DNA of 64,000 bases, from assembly GCA_949317995.1 (NCBI GenBank), contig OX439046.1, forward strand, positions 55,965,774 to 56,029,773, given 5' to 3'. Both the position numbers and the translations under genes were made by a program. Of the stretch, positions 27,890 to 38,344 are shown one piece after another. The notes beneath the pieces were generated by a model, which searched no databases, had not been told where the DNA came from, and saw only the letters and a program-made list of their open reading frames with translations. The stretch is from Acholoe squamosa (Eukaryota > Annelida > Polychaeta > Phyllodocida > Polynoidae). Position 1 is the stretch's first letter. Each line of letters starts with the position of its first letter.

Positions 27890-28269
27890 TGTGGCAATTA
27901 TTGGTGGCCTATTTTGTTATATTGGGCTCCCTTCTTTGTGCCCTGGGAACCAGGTCCCTTACCGTGATGTGATCATTTACCTGACCGCCTTAGGGAAAAA
28001 TACACCCCTGCCCCATTATACTGGTACAACAACCACTATGGTAGTTACTTTACCTGTGATCATTATATAAACCTCAAGGGGAACTAGTGCTTGGTGACCA
28101 GTAATTTCAGTGCTGCCTCTGTAAGCTAAATAATACTATTCTCTTGAGTCATTTAAGAGATGTGACCAACCTGCTTTGGCAGTTGCTTTTAACCCTAAAG
28201 TGCTGGGCGAGTTCAACCTTTGTGCTAGGGTGAGACCTATTACAGCCTTGATAAGCCTACAGACAGTAC

Positions 28270-28367
28270 TACCGTAATCTCCCGCGTATAAGACGCGTCC
28301 TCTACGCCAAACAAAATGCTGGGGAGTCTTATAGGATGTATTGAATTTGGGGGTGCGTCTTATACAT
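28270..28367. mobile_element. CCGTAATCTCC-family miniature element, 3' truncated
   Basis: The left 95 bp match the full-length copies closely; it stops after GGGTGCGTCTTATAC and runs into the GAGATCTAG tandem repeat. Confidence 0.6.
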
Positions 28368-28370
28368 CTT

Positions 28371-28700
28371 CAACCCCTGAGATCTTGTGAAACCTCTCTC
28401 AGCCTCTCTAACAGCTCTGAGATCTAGTGCAGCCTTTACAAGTTGCAGCTGAAGCTCTGAGATCTAGTTCTGCCTTTGACAACCTCACAAACACCTCTGA
28501 GATCTAGTAAAGCATCTCTCAGAAACTCTTGAGATGCAGAAAATCATCTATCAGCCTAGCTTTGAGATCTATCAAGCTCAGTGACTATAATAAGCCAGAG
28601 CCTAGAGATTCAAAGACACTTGTTCTAATCCTCATCAACTACTGAGAGATCTAGGACAGCCTCTCTGAGCTTTGCCAACAGCTGAGAGATGCAGTAAAGA
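28371..28700. repeat. Degenerate tandem repeat with CTGAGATCTAGT
   Basis: CTCTGAGATCTAGTNCAGCCT-like segments recur about every 60 bp, five or six times. Confidence 0.55.
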
Positions 28701-30150
28701 GTAAAGAGGCGTCACACTTGGTTGGTCAGGGCACAGAGGGCTTCTGTTTATAACAGAGGGGTGTGTGTGTATGTGTGTGTGTGTGGGGGGGGTGGGGGTA
28801 CTAGGAGCTGGTTTAGGTCATAGTAAGGGTTAGGGTATGTCACCTTTGGTAATGAAGGACTTTTCATGCACCACTGACTCAGACACATACCTTACTGGAA
28901 GGTCCCCCCCCCCCTCCACCAACACACAACTGTTTCACTGTAGGACCCAGTAGAGCTGGATACTCCCAGGCCACTTGCTGCAGACAAGTTGCCTCATCAA
29001 TGCTCTATGCTACACTTCCCATGTGTTATAGTACTAGGTGGCACCATGGCCATGTAGTGGAATTCCCAGTGGAATCAAGCCCCATGATGCTCTATCCTTA
29101 AATCCTTACAAGTGTATCAATTGACACTAGCCTAGACTATCAGGACAAACCAATCAGACATCACACTGCCCTTTTATAGAAACCAAACCTTTGCTCCACC
29201 TTCAGGACTTTCACCTAGTTGCACATGACATCAGTATGGGTCTTCAAAGGGCTGTTGACTAAATTATGCTTCAGTCAGGTTTTTCTTGAATAGAGGTTTC
29301 TTTTTAGCCAGAAGGCGTGAGTATACCTGACCATAGAGCATGAATCTGGCTCTTCCACAGGGTAAAGGTTAAAGAGTTAATTAGAGAGCAGCCTCTGTGA
29401 GGAGCCCTATATGGAAGGTTTCACAACTCTATAGTAGTATATACCGGTAGTTGTGGGCAGGCTGATGTAAACAGCTTACTGTATCACTGTGTTATCGGCT
29501 TACCATAAAACCTTGAGTATCAGGTGCTGGTTATACATGTTCATCAAATCAACCTTTATGTGCAGTGTAAGCATTTTATAAAAGGCAGAGTACTTATTAG
29601 AGCACTCAAGTTATGTATCCTAATACCCCGCATATAGGGCAACCTAGCGCATAAGACACACCCTGAGTTGAAAGAAATGCTACAAGTCGCACAAAGGTGT
29701 TCTTTTTAACAATCCACTGTAATTTTACCTCTTTTTTTTTGTGGGGGGGGGGGCATCAGGGCATTATTGGCCTCTACCCCCACCTCTCTTGAGTATGGTA
29801 TGGGTATTAATGCCTCATAACCAATGCTCGGTACTCTGAACTGGTGTGTATTTTGAACATGTTTGTATGTGAGACTACTGAGAGCCATACCCCTGGTGGT
29901 GTGCACATTATTGTGTTATCACCACAGGTGGGCCCTATTGTATGATAACCTGTCTAATTATAATGCACTAATTACCTTGTCATCATGCTAATTAGACCAT
30001 GGCTAATTACCCCCTGGGTGTAAACAAACATGCATAATTAGCCACGTGTTGTCATCCCCAGACTCTGTGCAGGTACTGACATGCTGGACGTAGGAAACTA
30101 TTTTTATTGGCAGAATGATGCCTCAAAGCTTCATGGTTATTTCTAGCCAT

Positions 30151-30206
30151 GATGCACAAATGCAGCACTGGTGAGTAACTTGCCAGTGCTGCAATGGTGG
30201 TGCATC
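30151..30206. repeat. Small nested palindrome with GCAGCACTGG stem
   Basis: Outer GATGCAC/GTGCATC and inner GCAGCACTGG/CCAGTGCTGC stems around TGAGTAACTTG. Relics with the same core lie near 5803-5850, 10327-10380, 20530-20580 and 51720-51762. Confidence 0.6.
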
Positions 30207-30500
30207 AGTTACGTCTGCTAGCCCCGTTTCAGTTTTCAGACATCGAAAGTCACGTCTACACCTCCCGGAGTTTTGGAGAAAATATCTTAAAGGAAACCAG
30301 GGGATATTTTGTTCAAAATTACAATTTTTATAAAAACACATGGTACGAGATGCTATCTATCACATGAGACTGTCATTTACCGTGAAAATCCTAATATAGC
30401 TGAATTATAGCCATTTTGATTACTCAATTCATAACTCATGACCCAAACTTTTTTTTTTTTTTTGGGGGGGGGGGTGATTGTTTTCTCAATTTCACACTAG

Positions 30501-30801
30501 CAGAGGCGTAGGAAGCAAATCTTCATTGGGGAGGGGGGGGGGCTCGGCGAGGGCACCATCGCGACCACCTTGAATTGTCGGCTGATTTTGGATCTGACTT
30601 TAGGCTCAGACTCCCAGTCTCCCCATGACATCACCATAAAATAATCTAATTTCAGATGTAAAGTATTAGCTTCTTCTCCATTGTGTTTATGAGTGCTTGG
30701 AAAATATTTGGGGGGGCCCGACATACTCAGGCCCCACCTCCTTCATGATTGAGGGGGGCCCAGGCCCCCCTGCCCCCCCCCCCCCTTTTCCTACGCCCCT
30801 G
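30501..30801. mobile_element. 301-bp miniature element CAGRGGCGTAGGAA, 6-bp duplication
   Basis: Left end CAGAGGCGTAGGAAGC and right end inverted TTTTCCTACGCCCCTG, flanked by CACTAG (30495-30500, 30802-30807). The interior has G and C runs near both ends. Confidence 0.7.
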
Positions 30802-30861
30802 CACTAGGTGGAGCTGCAGTAAGGTGGCAGTCGTGGTTGACTGCACACAGCTCTTGTTCTG

Positions 30862-31050
30862 AGAGTGTATTTTCTTTATTTATAAGAAAGGATCATTTGT
30901 TGAAAAATACATAAGTAAACAAAAAAAGGCCACAAAAACCACCTCTACAACCCCCCGGGCTCGACCATCCAGCCCGAGATACTACTGTTGAACTGTTATC
31001 AATAGCCGCTGGCCGAGGCTGACCACCCCCGTGGCTAGGGCAAGGAGGAA
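30862..31050 (-). repeat. Possible minus-strand retroposon tail
   Basis: Read on the minus strand, a GC-rich segment with CGGGCTGGATGGTCGAGCCC is followed by an A/T-rich end containing AATAAAGAAAATA, as in the 3' end of a reverse-transcribed element. No coding sequence or target duplication was found. Confidence 0.3.
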
Positions 31051-31085
31051 GGGTGTAAAGAGCACCAGGGTTTCCTGACTTTAAT

Positions 31086-31428
31086 CAGGGGTGTGAACTC
31101 CTGAAACCGATTTCCTCTGAAGCGTATTATACCATCTCCCTTGGAATTTTAGTCAGTATTTTTACATTATAGGAAATTGATGAAAATAGTATGTGGACAC
31201 TTTATAGCACCTTATATCAATAAAGGGAAGATTAGAATAATGATTAGGATGCTTTGATATCTCTATTATGGTTGACATTCAGATCCAAGATTGGGGAAAA
31301 TTCAAAGACCCCCCACCCCCATTAATGCTAATTCATTTTCTCAGTGGATTTGCACACATCTCAGAAATGGTCCTGGAGAGAATCAAAACTGCGAAATTCC
31401 GCGTTTCCGCAGAAATTTCACACCCCTG
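31086..31428. mobile_element. 343-bp miniature element CAGGGGTGTGAA, imperfect 6-bp duplication
   Basis: Ends CAGGGGTGTGAACTCC and inverted TTTCACACCCCTG; flanks TTTAAT and TGTAAT differ at one base. Short CGATTTCC and TTTCCGCAG segments near the ends may pair. Confidence 0.55.
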
Positions 31429-33006
31429 TGTAATACATGTACCGGCCATGTAACCTTGCATCCCTGCTAGTACAGCTCATCTAAACCAAATCTTTTGTGT
31501 AAAGGTAATGACTTTTCATGTCAATATCATTCATATTATGTAAAGCTCACAGACTGTTCTCGCTGGGATGCTACCAAGGCTGCCCACATCCCCCCTTACC
31601 TTAGGGCAAAGAGGGGGGTAAGGAGGGGTCCAGGACTTTCTTAACTGCCGAATATGCTTCAAAGGCCGCCTGTAATTGAAATTGTTCTATCTGTGGGAAT
31701 AACGCATCTGGGGTATTAAAGGGTCAAGAAAGTGAGAGCTAGGGACCAGGGCATCCTACAGGTCTGTGTTACATGCTTCAAGGCAAGGAGTGTAGGGGGC
31801 AGCAGGGCTTCCTCACCTGACGTGTTGAATGCTACTAAGGCCACTCACACTACCCATCCCCCTCCTCCCCCATTAAAGCACAGGCACCAAAGTGAAGGGT
31901 AGGGACTGAACTACTGTGGTCCACCTTCTTCATAAATTAGCCTTTCAAAACTAACAATTTCATAGTTTTGGAATTACCACCTATTACTTTTAGAGAAGAC
32001 ACCCTATATATGCACTGAAGCATGCTCTAAGTGCAGTCCATTACCACTACCGCACTACTAGCAGCACTGGTCTTGTGATTTTTTTTTACAAGGGGTCTAT
32101 TCTATAAAAAAAAGTTTGTAAAATTGTAAATGGTGGGTCTTTTGAGTTGATTTAAAAAGCAAAATCCATCTTAATACCTAATTAATCGTGATAACATCTC
32201 AAAAATGAGACTTCTGGTGTCCTTTAACAACTATGGGTGGAAATGACTGAGCACAAAAATCCATGATGATTTGATCAACCATAGTCGTTGCTGTGAAACC
32301 TTCCTGTTAGCTTGTATCAAAGTGGTTCACTATTATCAGATTGAGTTGTGGACATTATACCAGTATTCATATATTCTGTCATCTCCTGTCTACCCTCAAT
32401 TTGGCTCCAGGCCTGAGGAGGGTGGGATGAGTCATAGTCTAATACTGAAGCAGTTACAGGGTCTACTCTGTGTGGGGACTTCTCTATTCCTTTTTATATC
32501 TAACTGAATAACCCCCCCCCACCCGGTATACATGCGCGCCAACAGTCCCGCATCTCACAATGCTATAACGGTCGGGGATCGTGACTGAGCATCCAGGAAT
32601 GTACCGGGTAGTTACCTTACCGGCTTACCATACCTGCATATGTAAGTGGCCTGACAAAAACAAAAGTTGGTTTTATATCACATCACCATCACCTTATACA
32701 TTGAAAAGCATTTTCTCTTTTCTTTTTGTGATCTAGACCATCTTAATTCAATCTTCAGCCTGCAAACCAGCGAAATTCCTGTGCCCTAAACCCCTGCGTA
32801 TAAGTTGGGCTCTGACATTGGGGGAATGCTTTAGGCCACACCTGGGGCTTGAAACGGTTGCCCTCCCTTACTTTTATACAACCTCACTATCTGAACTACA
32901 AATCCTACCCTCAGTATGAATTATCAAGTCACCATTCTATCCTGACCAGCTGGTCTCTGTGAATGGGCCTGCATTCCATAATAACTGTACATCCCACATA
33001 CAGAGC

Positions 33007-33244
33007 TACCGTAAACTCCCGCGTATAAGACGCGTCCTCTACGCCAAACAAAATGCTGGGGAGTCTTATAGCTTTCTCTCAAGTTGGGGGGTGCGTCTTA
33101 TACGAGGGGTATTTTTTCTATAGAAATGTACTAGTCTTACAAATTTCAGCAGTAAAATGTGCGTCTTATACGCAAAAATGCATGTGCTAAGTTTGGGGTG
33201 CATCTTATACGCGCAGCGCATCTTATAGGCGGGAGATTACGGTA
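33007..33244. mobile_element. CCGTAATCTCC-family miniature element, complete
   Basis: 238 bp including TA at each end; TACCGTAAACTCCCGCG left, GCGGGAGATTACGGTA right. It lies 180 bp from exon 2 of the F-BAR gene. Confidence 0.7.
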
Positions 33245-33423
33245 CTTTAAATTCTTGGCTAGAATACTTTGGTATATTTTGAAATACCTTGTGTATAATC
33301 TGCTTCCTAACTTTGGGAACGACCCATTAAGCCAGCATATGCCTCTGATTCACGCACAACATACAGCTTATAAACTTGAACATTTTGTTCAGATGCAGTT
33401 TGTATGTTGAGAAGTGAACTTAC

Positions 33424-33539
33424 TTGAGTTTGTTGACGTAGTCTTGTTCTATGGCGCATCGTTCTTTGATGAAGTGTTGGTACCGTTCACAGAAGTCCAA
33501 TCCCTTCTGTGTGTGACTGTCTATTTTATCAAATTGATC
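33424..33539 (-). CDS. FNBP1: F-BAR gene, coding exon 2 (first F-BAR helix)
   Basis: This 116-nt minus-strand exon is bounded by a TTTTTCAG acceptor at 33540-33547 and a GTAAGT donor at 33423-33418. It encodes 38 residues starting DQFDKIDSHTQ and continuing through a GLDFCERY block to IKERCAIEQDYVNKL. The positions of HTQ, GLD, the aromatic after the RY/KY step, KER, IE-x-Y and L match the first long F-BAR helix of CIP4/FBP17/TOCA-1. It leaves two bases (AA) of a split codon. It is too short, and lacks an ATG, to appear as an open frame by itself; its similarity and splice sites identify it. Confidence 0.85.
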
Positions 33540-34923
33540 CTGAAAAACAAAGGATACAGTTACACACAATTTTACTTCATTTGTGAGATATGACACCAAA
33601 TAGTTAACTACTTAAAAGGCAGAACATAAACTATTTTTTTAAAAAACATATACTAACTCTAGCTGTGCCTCTAATCAAGGTTAGACCTGAACTCAGGATG
33701 CTCCATTAGCGGAGGGGTATGATTAGTAAATTGAATTTATATTAGTCTGGTCAAAAGCATGCCCTATCCACAATTTAGATTATTTCTTTCAACTCAGGGT
33801 TCATCTTATCTACAGATTCACTGCATGACATACAAATAATGTTTCATTGGCGGGTAACGCACCTATAGGCTATGTGCACTGGCCCATCAAATTCATGCTT
33901 CCAGGTTGTACAAGGTTGTGTACATATATAGCGACCCAGATTTGTACCCAGACATGAGCCAGCCAACTCGTTTTTTCTCGTGAGAAATTGACCAACCTCG
34001 CATTACGTAGGCATTTGAACAATTCGGGAACTAGCAGCAGTGAGTTTGGCACCACTTTGGCTGGTAAGGGTGAATGGTATGTACATTTCAACGGCAGATG
34101 GGCACAGACTTTTGCGTGCTCTGTAACCCGGTAGAACGCTTTACATTATACATGTAATATATTATCATTTGTATATATGGCCACTGTCTGCAAGGCTTCT
34201 CTCTTCATTGTTCATAGACATAGTGTAAACTATACACACGTAACATGACCTACTGGCCACCAGCCCATCCCTACATACTCACATTCACATAGACCTACAA
34301 AGGACATGCTCACCTTGTACACCCTTGAGTGAACTCAAATCCGACCCTCTGACTTAAATATACCGTAAACCTCATATATACAATATACCGGTACATACAC
34401 AATTATTAGGCCTACTTCAGGCTAATATAATTATTAGAGTTTTCCAATAAGGAGATAGAGTGATACACAACAAATAATATTTCATGAATGGGGCTGCATT
34501 CATGTACCATCCCTACGTTCTGGATTAACATTGTAGCGCACATGCACTACTGGTACTCGCTGATGCAGTGGTTGCGAGGCACATGGGACTTGGAGGAATC
34601 ATGTGGGTCACCTTTTTTTATATTTCAACATTCCCTTGATACAGTGCTCATTCTGACCTAGTTTATTAATCATGTCAGAATTTTATGATCCTTTCCAGAG
34701 GACATACCTTTTCTACCCATATGTGATTTTGCCATTAATGATGAACAACAAGGATTGGAAGTCCTTATCTTGGATCGTGATAACAGTTTTAGTGGTTATT
34801 AATTCAGGCCCGTATCCAGGGCGGGGTGCTAGGGGTGCTCGAGCACCCCCCCCCCCCCCACAAAAGCAAGATGATCTGGAATTCCACCCCAAAAATGTAT
34901 ATAATCTTTTTCCGAGGGCGAAA

Positions 34924-35124
34924 CTAGCTGTGGTTGGGCGGAACTCCAAGGGGCAGAACTCGCCATGGTTTGGTGGAACTCCAAGTGATGACATATCTGA
35001 GGGAGGAACTCTCCATGGTTGGGTGGAACTCCGAGGGGCGGGATCTCTGAGGATAGATCCCTGTGTGGTTAGGGGAACTCCAAATGGCTGGATCTCCAAG
35101 AGTGGAACTCAACATGGTTAAGTG
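34924..35124. repeat. Degenerate GGAACTCC tandem array, left half
   Basis: Imperfect repeats built around GGTGGAACTCCRAGGGG and GGGATCTCTGAG alternate here. The array stops at the 5' LTR and resumes directly after the 3' LTR, so the retrotransposon split one array. The last four bases, AGTG (35121-35124), are the left copy of its target duplication. Confidence 0.7.
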
Positions 35125-35592
35125 TGTGGTGGTCCCGCGTCGTCTTCGAGGTACCTTCGTGGTCCTCGTGGGCGACGTCGAGAGCACCTCTATTACCCGA
35201 CGCCTGGGGGCGCTGGAGTCCAGCGCCACGTCACCACTTGGTCACGTGGCCCTCGACTCCGGTGTATATAAGGCCGTTGTACGGCCTTCCTCAGGGTCAG
35301 TCCAGCCCCGACTGACCATTGTGAGCAATGGTCGGCGGCTGCCCGGCTACCATATTCTAATACTCCTCTGTGCTACTGCACAGAGGGGGTTCATGTGGAA
35401 TATTAACTCTAGACACTAGAAGGCCTAGTGTCGAACCTGCAATAGAGTTCAAACTCTGCCACCTGTAACTGTGATCGAGAACGGCTGATGCCTATGTGTT
35501 ATTAGACAATAAAGTTTTAACTGGAACCTGAATAGTTGTTCTTCGTTGTTTATCGAAAGATTCGATATAACATCGAGGGGTAGAACGCTACA
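35125..35592 (+). repeat. 5' LTR
   Basis: 468 bp, starting TGTGGTGG and ending GCTACA. It carries GGTCACGTGGCC with a CACGTG E-box (35240-35251), a TATATAAG box (35265-35272) and an AATAAA signal (35508-35513). Three hairpins lie downstream of the TATA box: around 35316-35337 with a GTGAG loop, one built on CCTCTGTG/CACAGAGG near 35370, and GACACTAG/CTAGTGTC at 35412-35432. The boundary is fixed by comparison with the 3' copy and by the target duplication. Confidence 0.95.
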
Positions 35593-35593
35593 C

Positions 35594-35608
35594 TGGTGCC
35601 GTGACCAG
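35594..35608 (+). promoter_or_regulatory. Primer-binding site
   Basis: TGGTGCCGTGACCAG begins one base after the 5' LTR and starts with TGG, the complement of the tRNA CCA end, as expected for priming minus-strand synthesis. I did not assign the tRNA. Confidence 0.75.
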
Positions 35609-35652
35609 TTGTTAACTTTAGTCCGCATAGGTACTGCGAGCTTAAGTTCGAC

Positions 35653-37365
35653 ATGCAGGGTCACTTGGATGAAGGTGATGACCCCAATCATCAACATCAA
35701 GTGACTACAGGCCCGTTAGTGGATATGAATGATCCACTAATTGGTGGTGGTTTGAACCACACCCTGATATTAGGCCCATCGTCTGACCCGTTGGGCCTGT
35801 ATCAAAGGAGCCGGCTACTCAATTGGCGAGTATCGACTCAACTCTCTCCGGCGGCTGAGAACTTCTTGAGGACACAGAGTTTGTCCTATGTAGAAAAATC
35901 AGCCTCGCCCGTGGGAACTCCAATGGGCCTTGGCAGTTGGTCCTTCGAGGGTCCCTCGCCCGTGTCGATACAAGGAAGTATTGACAGTGGCAGGGGGCTC
36001 AACGAGGAGTTGCTACAAGAGCAGCAACGCCAACTGCGCCAGGGTCGCCAACAGTTGGATGCTCTCGCGAGTAACACCATGAAAGCTCAGGAGAAGAGTA
36101 CAGAAATATAGCTGAAATTGGAACAGCTTAGGCAGCAGGCGTTAGAGGCTTCGAACAAGACTCAGATCGCAAATAGAGAACTTACTGATCTTCAGGAGAA
36201 GGTCAAGCAGCTCTCTAGCGAAAAGGAGTCCTTGCTTGCAACGAAGTCAGAGATCGAGCGTAGTCGGTTGACAGCAATGGATTGTCAATCGCTAAAAGCA
36301 AAGATCGATCGCCTTGCTACAAGCCGCCGAGAATGTGTCGAGAGAGCTCGAAACGATTTTCGGGATGCCCAGCACGAGCAGACGTCCCTTAAACATAAGT
36401 TGAAACTACAAGAAGTAGAAAAGACTATGTTGGAGGAACAACTGCAAGAGTTGTGGCATAAGTTGAACCAACAATCAGCCGAGCATACTGAAGAAGTAGC
36501 TGAGCACCTAACGGCTTATGAAAAGCAGGTGAAACAGCTACGTCAGGAACGGGAGTCGTTACTCTGTCAGATGCAAGCTGACGAGGATGCTCGAGCCAGG
36601 GACGAGGCAGAAATGCGTCGTCGCTGTGAGGAACGAATCGAACACGCAAACAAAATGGCGGAATATCAGGTCTTAATGGAACAAAAAGCGAGGCATGAGG
36701 CCGAGCTTAATTCCTTGAAGTCTGAATCCCTAGTAGCCCAGTCACTGAAAGATCAGAAGGATTCGGACACTTTGGGAGCCATACGTGGTGAAATCGATGA
36801 GCTCCGACGAGAGATATTGTCTCGCAGAAAGGCTGATGAAGCCAGGGTGAATAAAGAAGTTCGTGATGAACTCGCACTCGAAGAATGTCTGAAGGAGCAG
36901 ACGGAATCGAAATTGCGTACCGCTAGACTTCGAGATAAGCAACAAAGTAGTGAATGCAGCACTACTAGAGTTGCTACTCAAGGGGATCTAGTCGAAAACC
37001 CTGACTACAGAGAGTGGCTTGACCATGCCATGAAGGAGGCCAAGCAACTCTTTGCCATCAGCGAGCAACGAGATCTCTCGAAACCCGAACATGCCCGCCT
37101 GGAATTCCTAGTGTCGGAATTAAGACAGGCGGAACGTTCAAAACAGCAGGCGGAGATAGATAGAATGGTGGGAGCAATCGACGACATCTCGAAAGTGGAT
37201 TCGAGGTCGCGCCGGACCCAACCAGTTCCTTCAATGCCGCGCCCCGATGGTCTAAGTGAAGTGATCAGGCAGTTCTCGACCCCTATCACGACCCAACAAC
37301 ATGTTGATCCACCCAAATATAGACACGACTATGAGAAACATGGGGATGGACCATCAAATACCTAG
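35653..37365 (+). CDS. Coiled-coil Gag-like frame with an in-frame TAG
   Basis: One frame runs from ATG 35653 to 37365, interrupted only by a TAG at 36109-36111; 152 codons precede it and 417 follow. From about residue 110 onwards the product is almost entirely predicted coiled coil, rich in Glu, Gln, Lys, Arg and Leu heptads, with short RQQ, KQL and EEQL segments. It lies where the matrix-like part of a Gag would be, directly upstream of and overlapping the capsid frame by 65 nt in another frame. The TAG may be a nonsense mutation, an assembly error, or a readthrough codon; the intact pol and apparently identical LTRs argue that the element is young. Its function is unknown; multimerisation is a reasonable inference. 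Confidence 0.65.
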
Positions 37366-38344
37366 AAGAGGCACAACATTCGCCCTTGATCAGGTCAGGA
37401 GATCAAGCAGAATGTTTGAAAATACCTCTATCGGGCATGAACCAGCCCGAACTAGGTCAGTCGAGTGCCCTCCATTTACATGGAAGGACGATTGGCTCCT
37501 TTGGTACCACGGATTCAATCACGTCCGTCGAGTAAATGTATGGACCTCGAGTATGGCATTAGCTCAACTCCTCATGTTACTCCAGAATGGCCCTGCAGCT
37601 GATACTGTGTGGCTATGGGAGGAGCATGGAGATGGGACTTTGGAGGGACTGGTCGACATGGTAACGGAAGCCATGACTTCTAGCCTTCAAGACCCCATTG
37701 TTACAATGGAGAAGAGACGCCAAGGCAAGAACGAAAGCATTAGAGCCTATGGCTTTGCTTTGAGACGTCTTGCCGGCGATGCCTATCCAGGTGTGGACTT
37801 CTCGGTTGAATGGCTCATAACCAAAGTCAACCAGTTGTTCATAGGAGGATTGTATGACGTTGATTTACAACAAGACGTTCTTCGGGAGTGGCGTACTTAC
37901 ATGTCCCTAAAGGATCTCATGGACTTGGCAGACGAGTTGTTGCGGAAACGACAACTCCTGCCGAAGTTGGTGAATCCTACCTCGACAAATGCATTGTCGG
38001 CGTTGGCCGACGCCGCTTTGGTTAAGGAAGGACAGGGCGAAGTCTCCTCATACTCGAAGCCCGGGGCGGGGAGTAAGACTAAGAAAGGTCAGAAATCCGC
38101 TGGTAAATCGAAAACACCAAACAAGGCCTCCAAACCCAAGGTACAGGAGCAGACCTTCTCGCTGAGTCAATTGAAGAATTTACTCAGGGTTATCGAGGGA
38201 GGGGATGTCCCTGGTACTAGCTCGGAGAAGCCGAGTACCCCTCCGTCCGACGCCAAGTGTTGGAACTGCAAGAAGCAGGGGCATTTCGCACGAACTTGCC
38301 CCGAGCCGATTAAAGGACTACCACCTGACGCGACGGAAAACTGA
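37301..38344 (+). CDS. gag: Gag capsid and nucleocapsid
   Basis: A 347-codon frame, +1 relative to the preceding coiled-coil frame. Residues about 55-230 form a helical region with the pattern of a retrotransposon capsid: tryptophan-rich start (WKDDWLLWYHGF), then a QDPI-x(n)-KRRQGKNESI-x-AYG segment resembling the conserved core of Ty3/gypsy capsids. A Lys/Ser/Pro linker follows, then one zinc knuckle, CWNCKKQGHFARTC (Cys320, Cys323, His328, Cys333), which would bind element RNA. It ends at 38344 and overlaps the open start of pol by 16 nt. The first ATG is 37301, but the protein may be made by frameshifting from upstream. Confidence 0.85.
   Translation: MLIHPNIDTTMRNMGMDHQIPRRGTTFALDQVRRSSRMFENTSIGHEPARTRSVECPPFTWKDDWLLWYHGFNHVRRVNVWTSSMALAQLLMLLQNGPAADTVWLWEEHGDGTLEGLVDMVTEAMTSSLQDPIVTMEKRRQGKNESIRAYGFALRRLAGDAYPGVDFSVEWLITKVNQLFIGGLYDVDLQQDVLREWRTYMSLKDLMDLADELLRKRQLLPKLVNPTSTNALSALADAALVKEGQGEVSSYSKPGAGSKTKKGQKSAGKSKTPNKASKPKVQEQTFSLSQLKNLLRVIEGGDVPGTSSEKPSTPPSDAKCWNCKKQGHFARTCPEPIKGLPPDATEN

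Larger units (their letters stand above)
14557..33423 (-). other. Intron 2 of the F-BAR gene
   Basis: This 18.9-kb intron is bounded by the acceptor of exon 3 and the donor of exon 2. It holds several copies of the CCGTAATCTCC miniature element, a 43-bp tandem array (21.48-22.22 kb), two microsatellites, a Harbinger-like element (24.0 kb) and CAG...CTG elements. No internal gene was recognised. The stretches 16.3-21.2 kb and 22.3-23.6 kb, apart from an AAC-rich run near 16.13 kb and homopolymers, show no identifiable feature. Confidence 0.6.

Noticed and set aside
35063..35419. Open frames inside the LTRs
   Set aside because: Identical in both LTRs simply because the LTRs are duplicates; they overlap promoter and poly(A) signals.
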